From positions 310,001 through 374,000 of the forward strand of contig JADBXR010000002.1 of assembly GCA_020403425.1 (NCBI GenBank): a DNA stretch of 64,000 nt. Reading direction: 5' to 3'. The notes below the pieces were generated by a model, which saw only the letters and a program-made list of their open reading frames with translations, was not told where the DNA came from and searched no databases. Shown here piece by piece: positions 52,987 through 60,947 of the stretch (positions are counted from its first letter, which is position 1; the number at the start of each line of letters is the position of its first letter). This DNA comes from Chitinophagaceae bacterium (GTDB taxonomy: Bacteria; Bacteroidota; Bacteroidia; Chitinophagales; Chitinophagaceae). The position numbers were made by a program, and so were the translations under genes.

Positions 52987-53334
52987 TTAGATGTGCAGTC
53001 TGCCTTTCTTTTCTAGCAGCGACTCTACGGTTTCGCGGTACATTTCATCCGGTACACAGCAATCTACCGGGCAAACAGCGGCGCACTGGGGTTCTTCATG
53101 GAAGCCCTGGCACTCGGTGCATTTGTTGGGTGTGATGTAATACGTGTCTACGCTGATCGGTGCAAAACGCTGATCAGTTGATACGACTGTTCCGTCTAAC
53201 AGGGTGAAATCGCCTTTTACAGTGGTTCCATCGGAGATAGACCATTCAACACCACCTTCATAAATAGCGTTGTTGGGACATTCGGGCTCGCAGGCTCCGC
53301 AATTGATACACTCTTCTGTAATTTTGATAGCCAT
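52987..53334 (-). CDS. Two-[4Fe-4S] ferredoxin
   Basis: 115 residues from the ATG at 53334 (MAIKITEECINCGACEPECP). The first cluster site is CINCGACEPECP (residues 9-20). The second is spread: CTECQ, then CAAVCP, then CC near residue 93, a spacing with an extra loop as in the Allochromatium/Bacteroidota type. Low-potential electron carrier in the cytoplasm. It is divergent from the acyl-CoA reductase gene, 60 bp apart, an arrangement frequent in this phylum, so the ferredoxin may serve that enzyme or related redox steps. Confidence 0.95.
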   Translation of the reverse strand: MAIKITEECINCGACEPECPNNAIYEGGVEWSISDGTTVKGDFTLLDGTVVSTDQRFAPISVDTYYITPNKCTECQGFHEEPQCAAVCPVDCCVPDEMYRETVESLLEKKGRLHI

Positions 53335-53344
53335 ACAAAATGGG

Positions 53345-53371
53345 TTTGTTGAGTTAGTGATTCTACATTTG
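53345..53371 (+). promoter_or_regulatory. Promoter of the acyl-CoA reductase gene
   Basis: TTTG (53345-53348), 15-bp spacer, TACATTTG (53364-53371). The -7 box is perfect but the spacing is short by about 4 bp, so only the -7 element is firm. Confidence 0.45.
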
Positions 53372-53376
53372 CATAT

Positions 53377-53407
53377 CAAAAATACGGCTGATAAATGACT
53401 TTACAAG
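53377..53407 (-). promoter_or_regulatory. Promoter of the ferredoxin gene
   Basis: On the minus strand CTTG (53404-53407), 19 bp, TATTTTTG (53377-53384). The -7 box is perfect, the -33 has one mismatch. It partly overlaps the start of the divergent reductase gene. Confidence 0.5.
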
Positions 53408-54399
53408 AACGAATTATATTACTGGACCGTTTAGGCCGGTATCTACTGGAACCCTCGGAAGAATGGGAGGATGTAAAGGCCCGAGCCTACCGGGAAAACC
53501 AGTGGTTCATCCCTGAATTTATCAACCGGGCCACTGAAAATATAGCCCGGCAATTCCTGAACCCGTCATTTTTACAGAAATGGGCAGCCGGCTACGGGGT
53601 ACCCGAAAAACAGGCCAACCCCCAGAATATCGGCATCGTTATGGCCGGGAACATCCCACTGGTGGGGTTTCACGATTTCCTATGCGTATTTATCAGCGGC
53701 CATGTGGCCACCATCAAGACCTCCTCTAAAGACGATATCCTGATCAAACACATCATAAAAAAGCTGTATGAGTGGGATGTGACCATCCAGGATGAGGTTT
53801 GTTTTGCGGAAAGACTGACCGGCTGCGATGCCTATATCGCCACCGGCAGCAACAATTCAGGCCGGTATTTTGACTACTATTTCGGCAAATACCCCCATAT
53901 CATCCGCCGCAACCGTACTTCGGTGGCCGTGCTGGATGGTACCGAGACCTCTGCAGAACTGGAAGCCCTTTCGGAAGATATCCAACTCTATTTTGGCCTG
54001 GGATGCCGGAACATCACCCAATTGTTCGTTCCCAAAGACTACGATTTTCTACCCCTCCTGGATACGCTCAGGCATTACGGGCATTTTATGGAATTCCATA
54101 AATACAAGCACAACTACGATTACCACCTGGCCCTGCTGATCATGGGTAACAAATACTATATGAACAACGATACCGTGGTGATGACCGAGAACAGTTCCCC
54201 CTTCTCTCCCGTAAGCCAGCTGCATTACCAGTTTTATGAGAACACAGCAGAACTGGCCCGAAATCTGGAGAACAACAACGATATTCAGTGTATCGTCGGC
54301 CACGGCTACCTGCCTTTTGGCAAGGCCCAGAGCCCGGGGCTAACGGATTATGCGGATGGGGTGGATACAATGGCGTTCCTGATGACGCTGGGGGTGTGA
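53395..54399 (+). CDS. LuxC-like acyl-CoA reductase
   Basis: 334 residues. Most of the protein matches the LuxC/acyl-CoA reductase family (aldehyde dehydrogenase superfamily), with IGIVMAGNIPLVGFHDFL, the TSSKDD segment and a likely catalytic cysteine in GLGCRNIT (about residue 203). Such enzymes reduce long-chain acyl groups to aldehydes using NAD(P)H; no lux or wax-ester partner genes are nearby. Its pairing with a ferredoxin on the other strand is common in Bacteroidota, where the function is poorly characterised. Confidence 0.9.
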   Translation: MTLQERIILLDRLGRYLLEPSEEWEDVKARAYRENQWFIPEFINRATENIARQFLNPSFLQKWAAGYGVPEKQANPQNIGIVMAGNIPLVGFHDFLCVFISGHVATIKTSSKDDILIKHIIKKLYEWDVTIQDEVCFAERLTGCDAYIATGSNNSGRYFDYYFGKYPHIIRRNRTSVAVLDGTETSAELEALSEDIQLYFGLGCRNITQLFVPKDYDFLPLLDTLRHYGHFMEFHKYKHNYDYHLALLIMGNKYYMNNDTVVMTENSSPFSPVSQLHYQFYENTAELARNLENNNDIQCIVGHGYLPFGKAQSPGLTDYADGVDTMAFLMTLGV

Positions 54400-54484
54400 G
54401 TAGTCAGTTGTGAGTAGTGAGGGGGATCCCCCCTGCGTGCCTACCACTGCCTACTGACCACTCACTACGCACATCCCCCCTGCG
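54397..54484. repeat. Word-like repeat with GGGGGATCCCCC palindrome
   Basis: GTAGTCAGTTGTGAGTAGTG just after the reductase stop is echoed in the reverse complement around 54450-54468 (TACTGACCACTCACTACG). ATCCCCCCTGCG occurs twice (54426-54437 and 54473-54484), and GGGGGATCCCCC (54421-54432) is a perfect 12-bp palindrome. No gene lies in 54400-54621 apart from the HtrA promoter region. Confidence 0.65.
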
Positions 54485-54621
54485 GACAATAGCCATCTAC
54501 GAGGATTGCCGTAAAACATTTGTTAAATGGTGAAACCGGTGACCTGTCAATTAAACAGGTTCGTTTATTTGCTATCAGAAAGGCATAGAATTTGAAATAT
54601 TAACCCAAAAAGAGCCGTAAC

Positions 54622-56145
54622 ATGAATATGAACCTCAAGAACATTGTAGCCGTAGTGGCCATCAGTGCCAGCACTGCTGTCATGAGTGTATGGGGCTATG
54701 GAAAATTTGTGGAACACCAGACCGCAGGTATCCAGGAAGCTGGGAAACTACCTGTAAATTATGCCGGTTTTTTTGGCACGAACAATGCCCCGGCCGGCAG
54801 TATCGATTTTACCCCTGCGGCCACTACCGCCACACCTGCAGTAGTGCATATCAAAACAAAAACAAAGGCCAAACAGGTAAGCAACTCAGCCCGCCAGCGT
54901 TTCTCCAATCCTTTCTCCGACCTGTTCGGGGATGATTTTGGCGATTTCTTTGGTGGCGGCCCCCGTATCATACCCGAACAACGAGCCAGCGGTAGCGGCG
55001 TCATCATCACCGATGACGGATACATCGTTACCAATAACCACGTGGTGGATGGTGCCGACGACATCAACGTGACCCTCTCCAATAAAAAATCTTACAAAGC
55101 TACTTTGGTGGGTACCGATCCCAGCAGTGACCTGGCGGTGATCAAGATCGAAGGTAAGGGTCTGCCCTACCTCGTATACGGGAACAGTGATGATACCAAA
55201 CTGGGCCAATGGGTTCTGGCCATCGGCTACCCGCTTACATTGGATGTAACGGTTACAGCGGGTATCGTGAGCGCCAAATCCAGGTCCATCGGCATCAACG
55301 ACAGGCAAAGCAATACGGCGATCGAATCCTTTATACAGACCGATGCGGCCGTGAACCCAGGTAACAGTGGCGGTGCCCTGATCAATACCAATGGTGAACT
55401 GATCGGCATCAATTCAGCGATCGCTTCTCCAACCGGATCTTATGCAGGTTACTCCTATGCCATTCCGGTGAACATGGTGAAGAAGATCGTGACCGATATC
55501 GTAAAATTCGGTGCGGTGCAGCGTGCTTTCATCGGTATCCAGTATCCGAAAGAGAACCTGACCGATGAACAGAAAAAAGAACTTGGCGCCGGTTATAAAG
55601 AAGGAGAAGGTGTTTACGTGACCGACGTGCCTTCTGATGGCGCTGCCGCAGCTGCCGGAATCAAGAAAGGTGATGTGGTGACCAAGATCAACGGCAAGGA
55701 AGTGACCACCGGTCCTGAACTGCAGGAGCAGGTCACCCGTTACAAACCCGGTGATAAAATTTCACTCACTTATCTGCGTGGCGGTAAAGAAAATACAGTA
55801 ACGCTGACCCTGAAAAACAAGGCTGGCACAACAGATATCGTAAAAACAACCGGCATACTGGAGAAACTGGGCGCTGAACTGGTTGCCATCGACAGTAAAA
55901 CAGCCGCAGCCAACCAGATCAATGGAGGCGTACTGGTGAAAAAGATCGGCGATGGCCTGTTGAAGAAAACAAGGATGCAGGAAGGCTTCATCATCACCAG
56001 CGTGAACGACCAGGAGATCAAGAGTGTGAATGAGCTGGACAAGATCCTCTCTATCAATAAAGGAAGAAAAGTAAAGATTGAAGGGGTTTATCCCGGATTT
56101 GAAAGTACGTATCCGTATCCGTTGGATCTAAGTGATGTGGATTAG
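54622..56145 (+). CDS. HtrA/DegP-like trypsin-fold serine protease with two PDZ domains
   Basis: 507 residues. N-terminal hydrophobic segment (about 7-27) for export, then a linker rich in Thr/Ala and a glycine-Phe-Asp stretch (FSDLFGDDFGDFFGGG). Catalytic triad: H140 in TNNHVV, D170 in SSDLAVIKI, S249 in NPGNSGGAL. PDZ domains at about 300-390 and 415-500. Periplasmic quality-control protease and chaperone. A terminator follows at 56192-56226. Confidence 0.95.
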   Translation: MNMNLKNIVAVVAISASTAVMSVWGYGKFVEHQTAGIQEAGKLPVNYAGFFGTNNAPAGSIDFTPAATTATPAVVHIKTKTKAKQVSNSARQRFSNPFSDLFGDDFGDFFGGGPRIIPEQRASGSGVIITDDGYIVTNNHVVDGADDINVTLSNKKSYKATLVGTDPSSDLAVIKIEGKGLPYLVYGNSDDTKLGQWVLAIGYPLTLDVTVTAGIVSAKSRSIGINDRQSNTAIESFIQTDAAVNPGNSGGALINTNGELIGINSAIASPTGSYAGYSYAIPVNMVKKIVTDIVKFGAVQRAFIGIQYPKENLTDEQKKELGAGYKEGEGVYVTDVPSDGAAAAAGIKKGDVVTKINGKEVTTGPELQEQVTRYKPGDKISLTYLRGGKENTVTLTLKNKAGTTDIVKTTGILEKLGAELVAIDSKTAAANQINGGVLVKKIGDGLLKKTRMQEGFIITSVNDQEIKSVNELDKILSINKGRKVKIEGVYPGFESTYPYPLDLSDVD

Positions 56146-56149
56146 AACT

Positions 56150-56180
56150 AATGAGAGAATGAGTGGATGAGTGAATGAGT
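56150..56180. repeat. GAATGAGT word repeat after the HtrA gene
   Basis: Starting 5 bp past the HtrA stop, this 31-nt tract is nearly identical (30/31) to the one at 52747-52777 upstream of ddl. The HtrA terminator is just downstream. Confidence 0.75.
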
Positions 56181-56191
56181 CAATGTTTTTT

Positions 56192-56226
56192 TAGGCGGCG
56201 GTTTCTGGGAGACCGCCGCCTTTTTT
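56192..56226 (+). terminator. Terminator of the HtrA gene
   Basis: Stem GGCGGCGGT (56194-56202) / ACCGCCGCC (56212-56220), loop of 9, followed by six T. Confidence 0.9.
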
Positions 56227-56235
56227 GTGGGCAGG

Positions 56236-57507
56236 TCAACTCATCTTTTCGTATACAAAGTATTCGCCGGACTGTAGTTCAAAACTTTCCGATCCGGTAA
56301 AGTAGAATTCCAGGCCGGTGAAGATATTTCTGAATTTGCCGGTAAGCCATTCATGCTGCACAGTCATCTGTAAACGGTCCTGATTGGACACGTTAAGCAG
56401 AACCAGCACCACTGCTTCATTTCTGCGGCGCAGGAAGACCATCAGCTGGTCATCATGTGCCGACGGAAGAATAAAAGTTTCCCCTTCCTGAACAGCCGGG
56501 CTGGTCTTGTGCAGGTGTAGCAGTTCCCGGTAAAAACTTTCCAGTTGCAGCGGGTGTTTCCATTCAAACAGGTCTTTGTGAAAGAACTCTATCCGTTTGG
56601 TGTTGGGGCTTTCCTGTCCACTATAGATCAGTGGCATGCCCCGCTCCCAGGTAGCGGTGAATACGGCCCAGGCTTTGGCCGCCTTGCTATATTTCTCATA
56701 CTCGGTCCCATTCCAACTGTTCTCATCATGGTTACTGGTGAAGAACAGTTTGCGGGCTCCTTCCGGATATTGCGTATAAGTATGCAATACTTCGCGGACA
56801 TCGTGCAAAGATGCTTCTCCTTTTGCCTGTTTACCGGTAGCGTGCATCCAGCTCCAGGCGTAGCTAACATCAAATACATCATGGTAGCTCGTCTCCTCGC
56901 ATTCTGCCAGCCAGAACAAAGGTTTAATGGCATCGCAGGCAGTTCTGGCCTCTTTCCAGAAATCCAAACTGACCAGGTGTGCCATATCGCAGCGGAAACC
57001 ATCGATATTACATTCGTCTACCCAATACTTCATGGCTTCGATCATGGCTTCACGCATGGCAGTGTTGGTATAGTCAAGATCGATCACATCCTGCCAACCA
57101 TTACGTTCTGTAAAAACACCTTTCGTATCTCTCTGGTACCAATCAGGATGGGAAACGGTCCATTCATGGTCCCATCCGGTATGATTGGCCACCCAGTCGA
57201 TGATCACTTTAAAACCCTGGAGATGGGCTTCCCGTACCAGATGTTTGAAATCGTTCAGATCACCGAATTCAGGGCTCACACGCATGTAACTGCTGCAGGC
57301 ATAATAACTGCCCAGGCTACCCAGCCTCTCTTTTACACTGATAGGTGTTATGGGCATGAACCATAGGATGTCCACCCCCATTGCACGAAGTCGCGGTAAA
57401 TGGTTGCTGAACGCCATAAATGTACCTTCCACGGTATACTGTCGGATATTGACCTCGTATATATTGGCAGTTTTTGCCCAGTCTACTGTTGAAAACTTTT
57501 TACGCAT
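56236..57507 (-). CDS. GH13-family alpha-amylase-type glycosidase
   Basis: 423 residues, no signal peptide, so cytoplasmic. GH13 regions: DWVANHT (104-110), nucleophile D174 in GFRCDMAH, acid/base E202 in LAECEE, and the transition-state aspartate in SNHDENSW (about 265). The barrel is complete but the protein is short, with a reduced C-terminal beta domain. It probably cleaves or transfers alpha-glucosides such as maltodextrins. It stands divergent from the permease gene, and no other starch genes are close. Confidence 0.92.
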   Translation of the reverse strand: MRKKFSTVDWAKTANIYEVNIRQYTVEGTFMAFSNHLPRLRAMGVDILWFMPITPISVKERLGSLGSYYACSSYMRVSPEFGDLNDFKHLVREAHLQGFKVIIDWVANHTGWDHEWTVSHPDWYQRDTKGVFTERNGWQDVIDLDYTNTAMREAMIEAMKYWVDECNIDGFRCDMAHLVSLDFWKEARTACDAIKPLFWLAECEETSYHDVFDVSYAWSWMHATGKQAKGEASLHDVREVLHTYTQYPEGARKLFFTSNHDENSWNGTEYEKYSKAAKAWAVFTATWERGMPLIYSGQESPNTKRIEFFHKDLFEWKHPLQLESFYRELLHLHKTSPAVQEGETFILPSAHDDQLMVFLRRRNEAVVLVLLNVSNQDRLQMTVQHEWLTGKFRNIFTGLEFYFTGSESFELQSGEYFVYEKMS

Positions 57508-57554
57508 AACGGATGAGTCTGCTTACAAAGAAATAGTTTTATACCCACAAGCAC

Positions 57555-58898
57555 ATGAGCGAGCAACCAAAACTGGAAAGAAAGATAAGCCTTTTACAGG
57601 CTACGGCCATTAACATGACAGACATGGTGGGCATTGGCCCTTTCGTGGTATTGAGCGTGGTGGCAGAGACCATGAAGGGTCCCTGGTTCTTATATGCCTG
57701 GATCGCTGGGGCCATTCTCTCATTCATAGATGCCATGATCTGGAGCCAGCTGGGTGCTACCTATCCCCTGGCCGGAGGCAGTTATAACTTTTTAAAAGAG
57801 GGCTACGGACCCAAGTGGGGCAAGCTGATGAGTTTTCTGTTTGTATGGCAGACCATGATACAGGCCCCCCTGGTAATCGCTTCAGCTGCCATCGGGTTTG
57901 CGCAGTATGCAGGTTATATCACCCACCTTGAAGAATGGCAGAGCAAATCTGTCAGTGGAGGGCTGGTGATACTGATCGTGGCGCTGCTGTACCGAAAAAT
58001 AGAAGCCATCGGGAAGATCAGCGTACTGTTATGGGTGGGCGTGCTGGTCACCCTGTCCTGGATCATCGGAGGAGGCCTGTTTCACGGACATTTTCTGGAA
58101 CCGGTTCAACAGATCAATAACGGTTTACAGGTAGATCATGCTTTTGCTGCCGCACTGGGTTTTGCCAGTGTAAAATCCGTATACAGCTACCTCGGTTATT
58201 ACAATGTCTGTCATTTGGGGGGAGAGATTGTACGACCCCAAAAGAATATCCCCCGAAGCATGTTCATCTCGATAGCCGGGATCGCTGTGCTTTACCTCAT
58301 GATGAACATCAGCGTTGCTTCCGTATTGCCCCTTGAACAGATTCAGAAAAGCAAGTTCGTGGTGAGTGAGTTTGTACAGCACCTGTCGGGATCTACTTCC
58401 GCCACCATAGCCACCATCCTGATTCTCTGGGTGGCATTCGCTTCCGTGTTTTCTGCCACTTTGGGATACAGTCGCATCCCCTTTGCAGCCGCCAGCGACG
58501 GGGCCTTTTTTAAGGTCTTTGCCAAACTGCATCCTACCAAACATTTTCCGCATGTGTCCCTGTTATTCCTCGGCGGCATCGCTTTTGTGTTCAGTCTCCT
58601 GTTCAAGCTGAAAGACGTGATCGACGCCATTCTCGCCATGCGGATACTGATACAGTTCATCGGCCAGGGTATTGGACTGATGTGGCTGGTGAAACGGAAA
58701 GGCCGATCGCATTTTGCCTGGCGGATGCCGCTTTATCCCCTGCCTGTGATACTTGCGATACTGATCTGGGGATATATCTTTTTCTCTACCGGGCATAAGA
58801 TGATGATGGGCGGAATCACAGTGATCGGATTGGGAGTGATCGCCTACCTGATCAAGTCATATAACAACAGGGAATGGCCGTGGAGGAACAATGATTGA
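57555..58898 (+). CDS. APC-family amino acid permease
   Basis: 447 residues with about twelve hydrophobic segments and the N-terminal LeuT-fold signature GIGPFVVLS on the first helix, plus the consensus PLAGGSYNFLKEGYG. It belongs to the amino acid-polyamine-organocation superfamily; substrate not assignable. It converges on the sodium:solute symporter (14 bp between stops) and diverges from the amylase. Confidence 0.9.
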   Translation: MSEQPKLERKISLLQATAINMTDMVGIGPFVVLSVVAETMKGPWFLYAWIAGAILSFIDAMIWSQLGATYPLAGGSYNFLKEGYGPKWGKLMSFLFVWQTMIQAPLVIASAAIGFAQYAGYITHLEEWQSKSVSGGLVILIVALLYRKIEAIGKISVLLWVGVLVTLSWIIGGGLFHGHFLEPVQQINNGLQVDHAFAAALGFASVKSVYSYLGYYNVCHLGGEIVRPQKNIPRSMFISIAGIAVLYLMMNISVASVLPLEQIQKSKFVVSEFVQHLSGSTSATIATILILWVAFASVFSATLGYSRIPFAAASDGAFFKVFAKLHPTKHFPHVSLLFLGGIAFVFSLLFKLKDVIDAILAMRILIQFIGQGIGLMWLVKRKGRSHFAWRMPLYPLPVILAILIWGYIFFSTGHKMMMGGITVIGLGVIAYLIKSYNNREWPWRNND

Positions 58899-58912
58899 TC
58901 CAGAATTAGGAA

Positions 58913-60643
58913 TTACTCAATAGTAACCGTTTTCCGTTTTCGGAAAAAGAACTGTAGCAACAGGGCCAACACCACCACCGCTACGGCACCAACCACATTT
59001 AACCAGAGAAAACCAAGACCTATCACATTGTATTTATCCAGAAGGAAAAAAGCGATGACCACCAGCTCGCCGATGACCGCGGCAACAAAAACGGCATTAC
59101 CACCAACTTTTTTACAGTAGAACGCAACCAGGAAAATACCGAGTATCACCCCGTAGAAAAGCGACCCCAGCACATTCACCGCCTCGATCAGACTCCCCAT
59201 ACCGGTGGCGAATTCAGCGGTAACGATACAGAAGATACCCCAGCCCAACGTATAATATTTGGACAGCCTGTATTCATCGGCACATTTTACTGTATCGTTA
59301 CTGTCATAGGCGGAACCACGGAAGCGGACATGGAAATCGATCATGGTACAGGAAGCCAGTGAATTCAGTGCCGCCGCTATTGACCCCCAGGCGGCCAGGA
59401 AAATGATGGCAATCAGCAGACCCACGATGCCTTTGGGCAGAAAATCGACCACAAATCTGAGAAAAATATAATTGGTATCACTGGTATCATCAGCCGGCAG
59501 GGCCTTCTTCAGGACGGTCTTATATTCTTTCTGAATGGCAGAAAGTTTCGCAGACCCTTCACGAAGACTGTCCTTATAATTTTCTTTCTTCTCAATCACA
59601 TAATTCCTGCTCAGTTGTTGCTGCAGCAGTTGCTGCTCGTTGAACTTCTTCTCTATACCCGCCAGAGAATCCTTATAACCTGTGGTCATGGCTTTTTCAG
59701 CAACTGCCTTATTGAAAAATACCGGCGAAGAATTGAACTGATAAAATGTGAACAGCATAGCGCCCAATAACAGGATCAGGAACTGCATCGGGACCTTTAC
59801 CAGGCCATTCATGAGCAATCCGATACGACTTTCGGTGTTGCCCTTGGCCGTAAGGTAACGGCCCACCTGCGACTGGTCTGTGCCAAAATAAGACAGTGCC
59901 AGAAAAAAACCTCCGATCACGCCACTGATGATATTGTACCGGTCCTTCCAATCAAATCCTTCCGAAGAGATCCCTGTAGTGATCACATTGAGTTTACCCG
60001 ATGCACCACTTACTTTCAAGGCATCTGTAAATCCAACCCCTTCAGGCAGATAATGAACAATACAATAACCCGCCACAAACATGCCCGCAAAAATGATGAG
60101 CAGCTGTAACTGCTGGGTATACGCTACAGCTTTGGCACCGCCACTTACCGTATAGATGATGAGCAGGCCTCCCATGACAATATTGGTCCAGAAAATATCC
60201 CACCCCAGTAAAGATGACAGGATAATGGAAGGCGCATAAATACTGATACCGGTTGACAACCCCCTCGACAACAGGAAGAGGAAGGAAGTAAAAGTTCTTG
60301 TCTTCAGGTCAAACCTTTGCTCCAGGAACTCGTACGCCGTGAACACTTTTACTTTATGGAAAAGGGGTACGAACGTGATACAAAGTATCACCATGGCAAT
60401 AGGTAATCCGAAATAATATTGCACAAAACGCATCCCGTCCGTGAAAGCCTGTCCGGGTGCAGAAAGAAAGGTAATGGCACTGGCCTGTGTACCCATGATG
60501 CTTAACAGCACCAGATACCAGGGCATGCTCCTGTCGCTCAGGAAATAGCCTTCCAGATTCTTGGCCGTCCGGCTCTTGTAGAGGCCATAGGCAATAATGG
60601 CTGTGAGTGTGATCCCCAGTACTATCCAGTCAAGTTGGCTCAT
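58913..60643 (-). CDS. Sodium:solute symporter with a cytoplasmic insert
   Basis: 576 residues, SSS family. The opening MSQLDWIVLGITLTAIIAYG and the SQVGRYL and TQASAITFLSAPGQA motifs are typical; thirteen or so hydrophobic segments. An approximately 80-residue insert (about 310-390), rich in Gln, Lys and Glu and likely coiled, interrupts the transmembrane array. The substrate is unknown; linkage to the PIG-L deacetylase and M14 peptidase genes suggests a cell-wall or glycan-derived sugar or amino compound. Its ATG overlaps the stop of a 39-residue gene by 4 bp (ATGA). Confidence 0.93.
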   Translation of the reverse strand: MSQLDWIVLGITLTAIIAYGLYKSRTAKNLEGYFLSDRSMPWYLVLLSIMGTQASAITFLSAPGQAFTDGMRFVQYYFGLPIAMVILCITFVPLFHKVKVFTAYEFLEQRFDLKTRTFTSFLFLLSRGLSTGISIYAPSIILSSLLGWDIFWTNIVMGGLLIIYTVSGGAKAVAYTQQLQLLIIFAGMFVAGYCIVHYLPEGVGFTDALKVSGASGKLNVITTGISSEGFDWKDRYNIISGVIGGFFLALSYFGTDQSQVGRYLTAKGNTESRIGLLMNGLVKVPMQFLILLLGAMLFTFYQFNSSPVFFNKAVAEKAMTTGYKDSLAGIEKKFNEQQLLQQQLSRNYVIEKKENYKDSLREGSAKLSAIQKEYKTVLKKALPADDTSDTNYIFLRFVVDFLPKGIVGLLIAIIFLAAWGSIAAALNSLASCTMIDFHVRFRGSAYDSNDTVKCADEYRLSKYYTLGWGIFCIVTAEFATGMGSLIEAVNVLGSLFYGVILGIFLVAFYCKKVGGNAVFVAAVIGELVVIAFFLLDKYNVIGLGFLWLNVVGAVAVVVLALLLQFFFRKRKTVTIE

Positions 60644-60759
60644 GAAAAGAATTTAGTAAACCAGGCAAAAAAGATGATCAGCAGCAGCAGTACCAGCAAT
60701 ACAAAGAAGTACCAGCGGCGCCAGGAGGAGAAAACGGGTATTTTATCTTTATGGCTCAT
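60640..60759 (-). CDS. 39-residue single-pass membrane microprotein coupled to the symporter
   Basis: ATG at 60759, TGA at 60640-60642, sharing ATGA with the symporter start (60643). The translation starts MSHKDKIPVFSSWRRWYFFV and continues with a leucine/isoleucine-rich helix (about residues 19-33) and ends FTKFFS. One transmembrane helix with a positive cytoplasmic N-terminus is predicted. The coupling suggests a small accessory subunit of the symporter; comparable small proteins with a W..Y pattern before the helix are seen next to SSS genes in related bacteria, to my recollection. Function inferred. Confidence 0.7.
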   Translation of the reverse strand: MSHKDKIPVFSSWRRWYFFVLLVLLLLIIFFAWFTKFFS

Positions 60760-60792
60760 ATCTTTTGCACAGACTAAGTCTGCAGGAACAAA

Positions 60793-60945
60793 TTATTTTT
60801 TGGTACTGCTGCTAAGGATACCGCCAGCCAGCAAGCCCAGCATCAGCCCAACGATCAGGCCGATCTTCACATTTTTCAGGAACAAGCCGATACCCAGCCC
60901 CAATATTATCAACGTAACAAAACCGATCCTTTTCCTAGGCTGCAT
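60793..60945 (-). CDS. 50-residue membrane protein between PIG-L and symporter genes
   Basis: ATG at 60945, stop TAA at 60793-60795. The translation starts MQPRKRIGFVTLIILGLGIG and has a second hydrophobic segment rich in Gly and Leu (LIVGLMLGLLAGGIL). Two short helices with glycine-zipper spacing are likely. The start codon lies 2 bp after the PIG-L stop (60948), and the 39-residue gene begins 33 bp downstream. Function unknown. Confidence 0.65.
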   Translation of the reverse strand: MQPRKRIGFVTLIILGLGIGLFLKNVKIGLIVGLMLGLLAGGILSSSTKK

Positions 60946-60947
60946 GG

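Noticed and set aside
54500-54621. Promoter search upstream of the HtrA gene (TTTATTTG, TAGAATTTG).
   Set aside because: Neither has correctly spaced -33 element; not listed as a feature.
56545-57366. 273-residue open frame antisense to the GH13 gene.
   Set aside because: The GH13 motifs are intact on the minus strand; the antisense frame has no domain and is a shadow.
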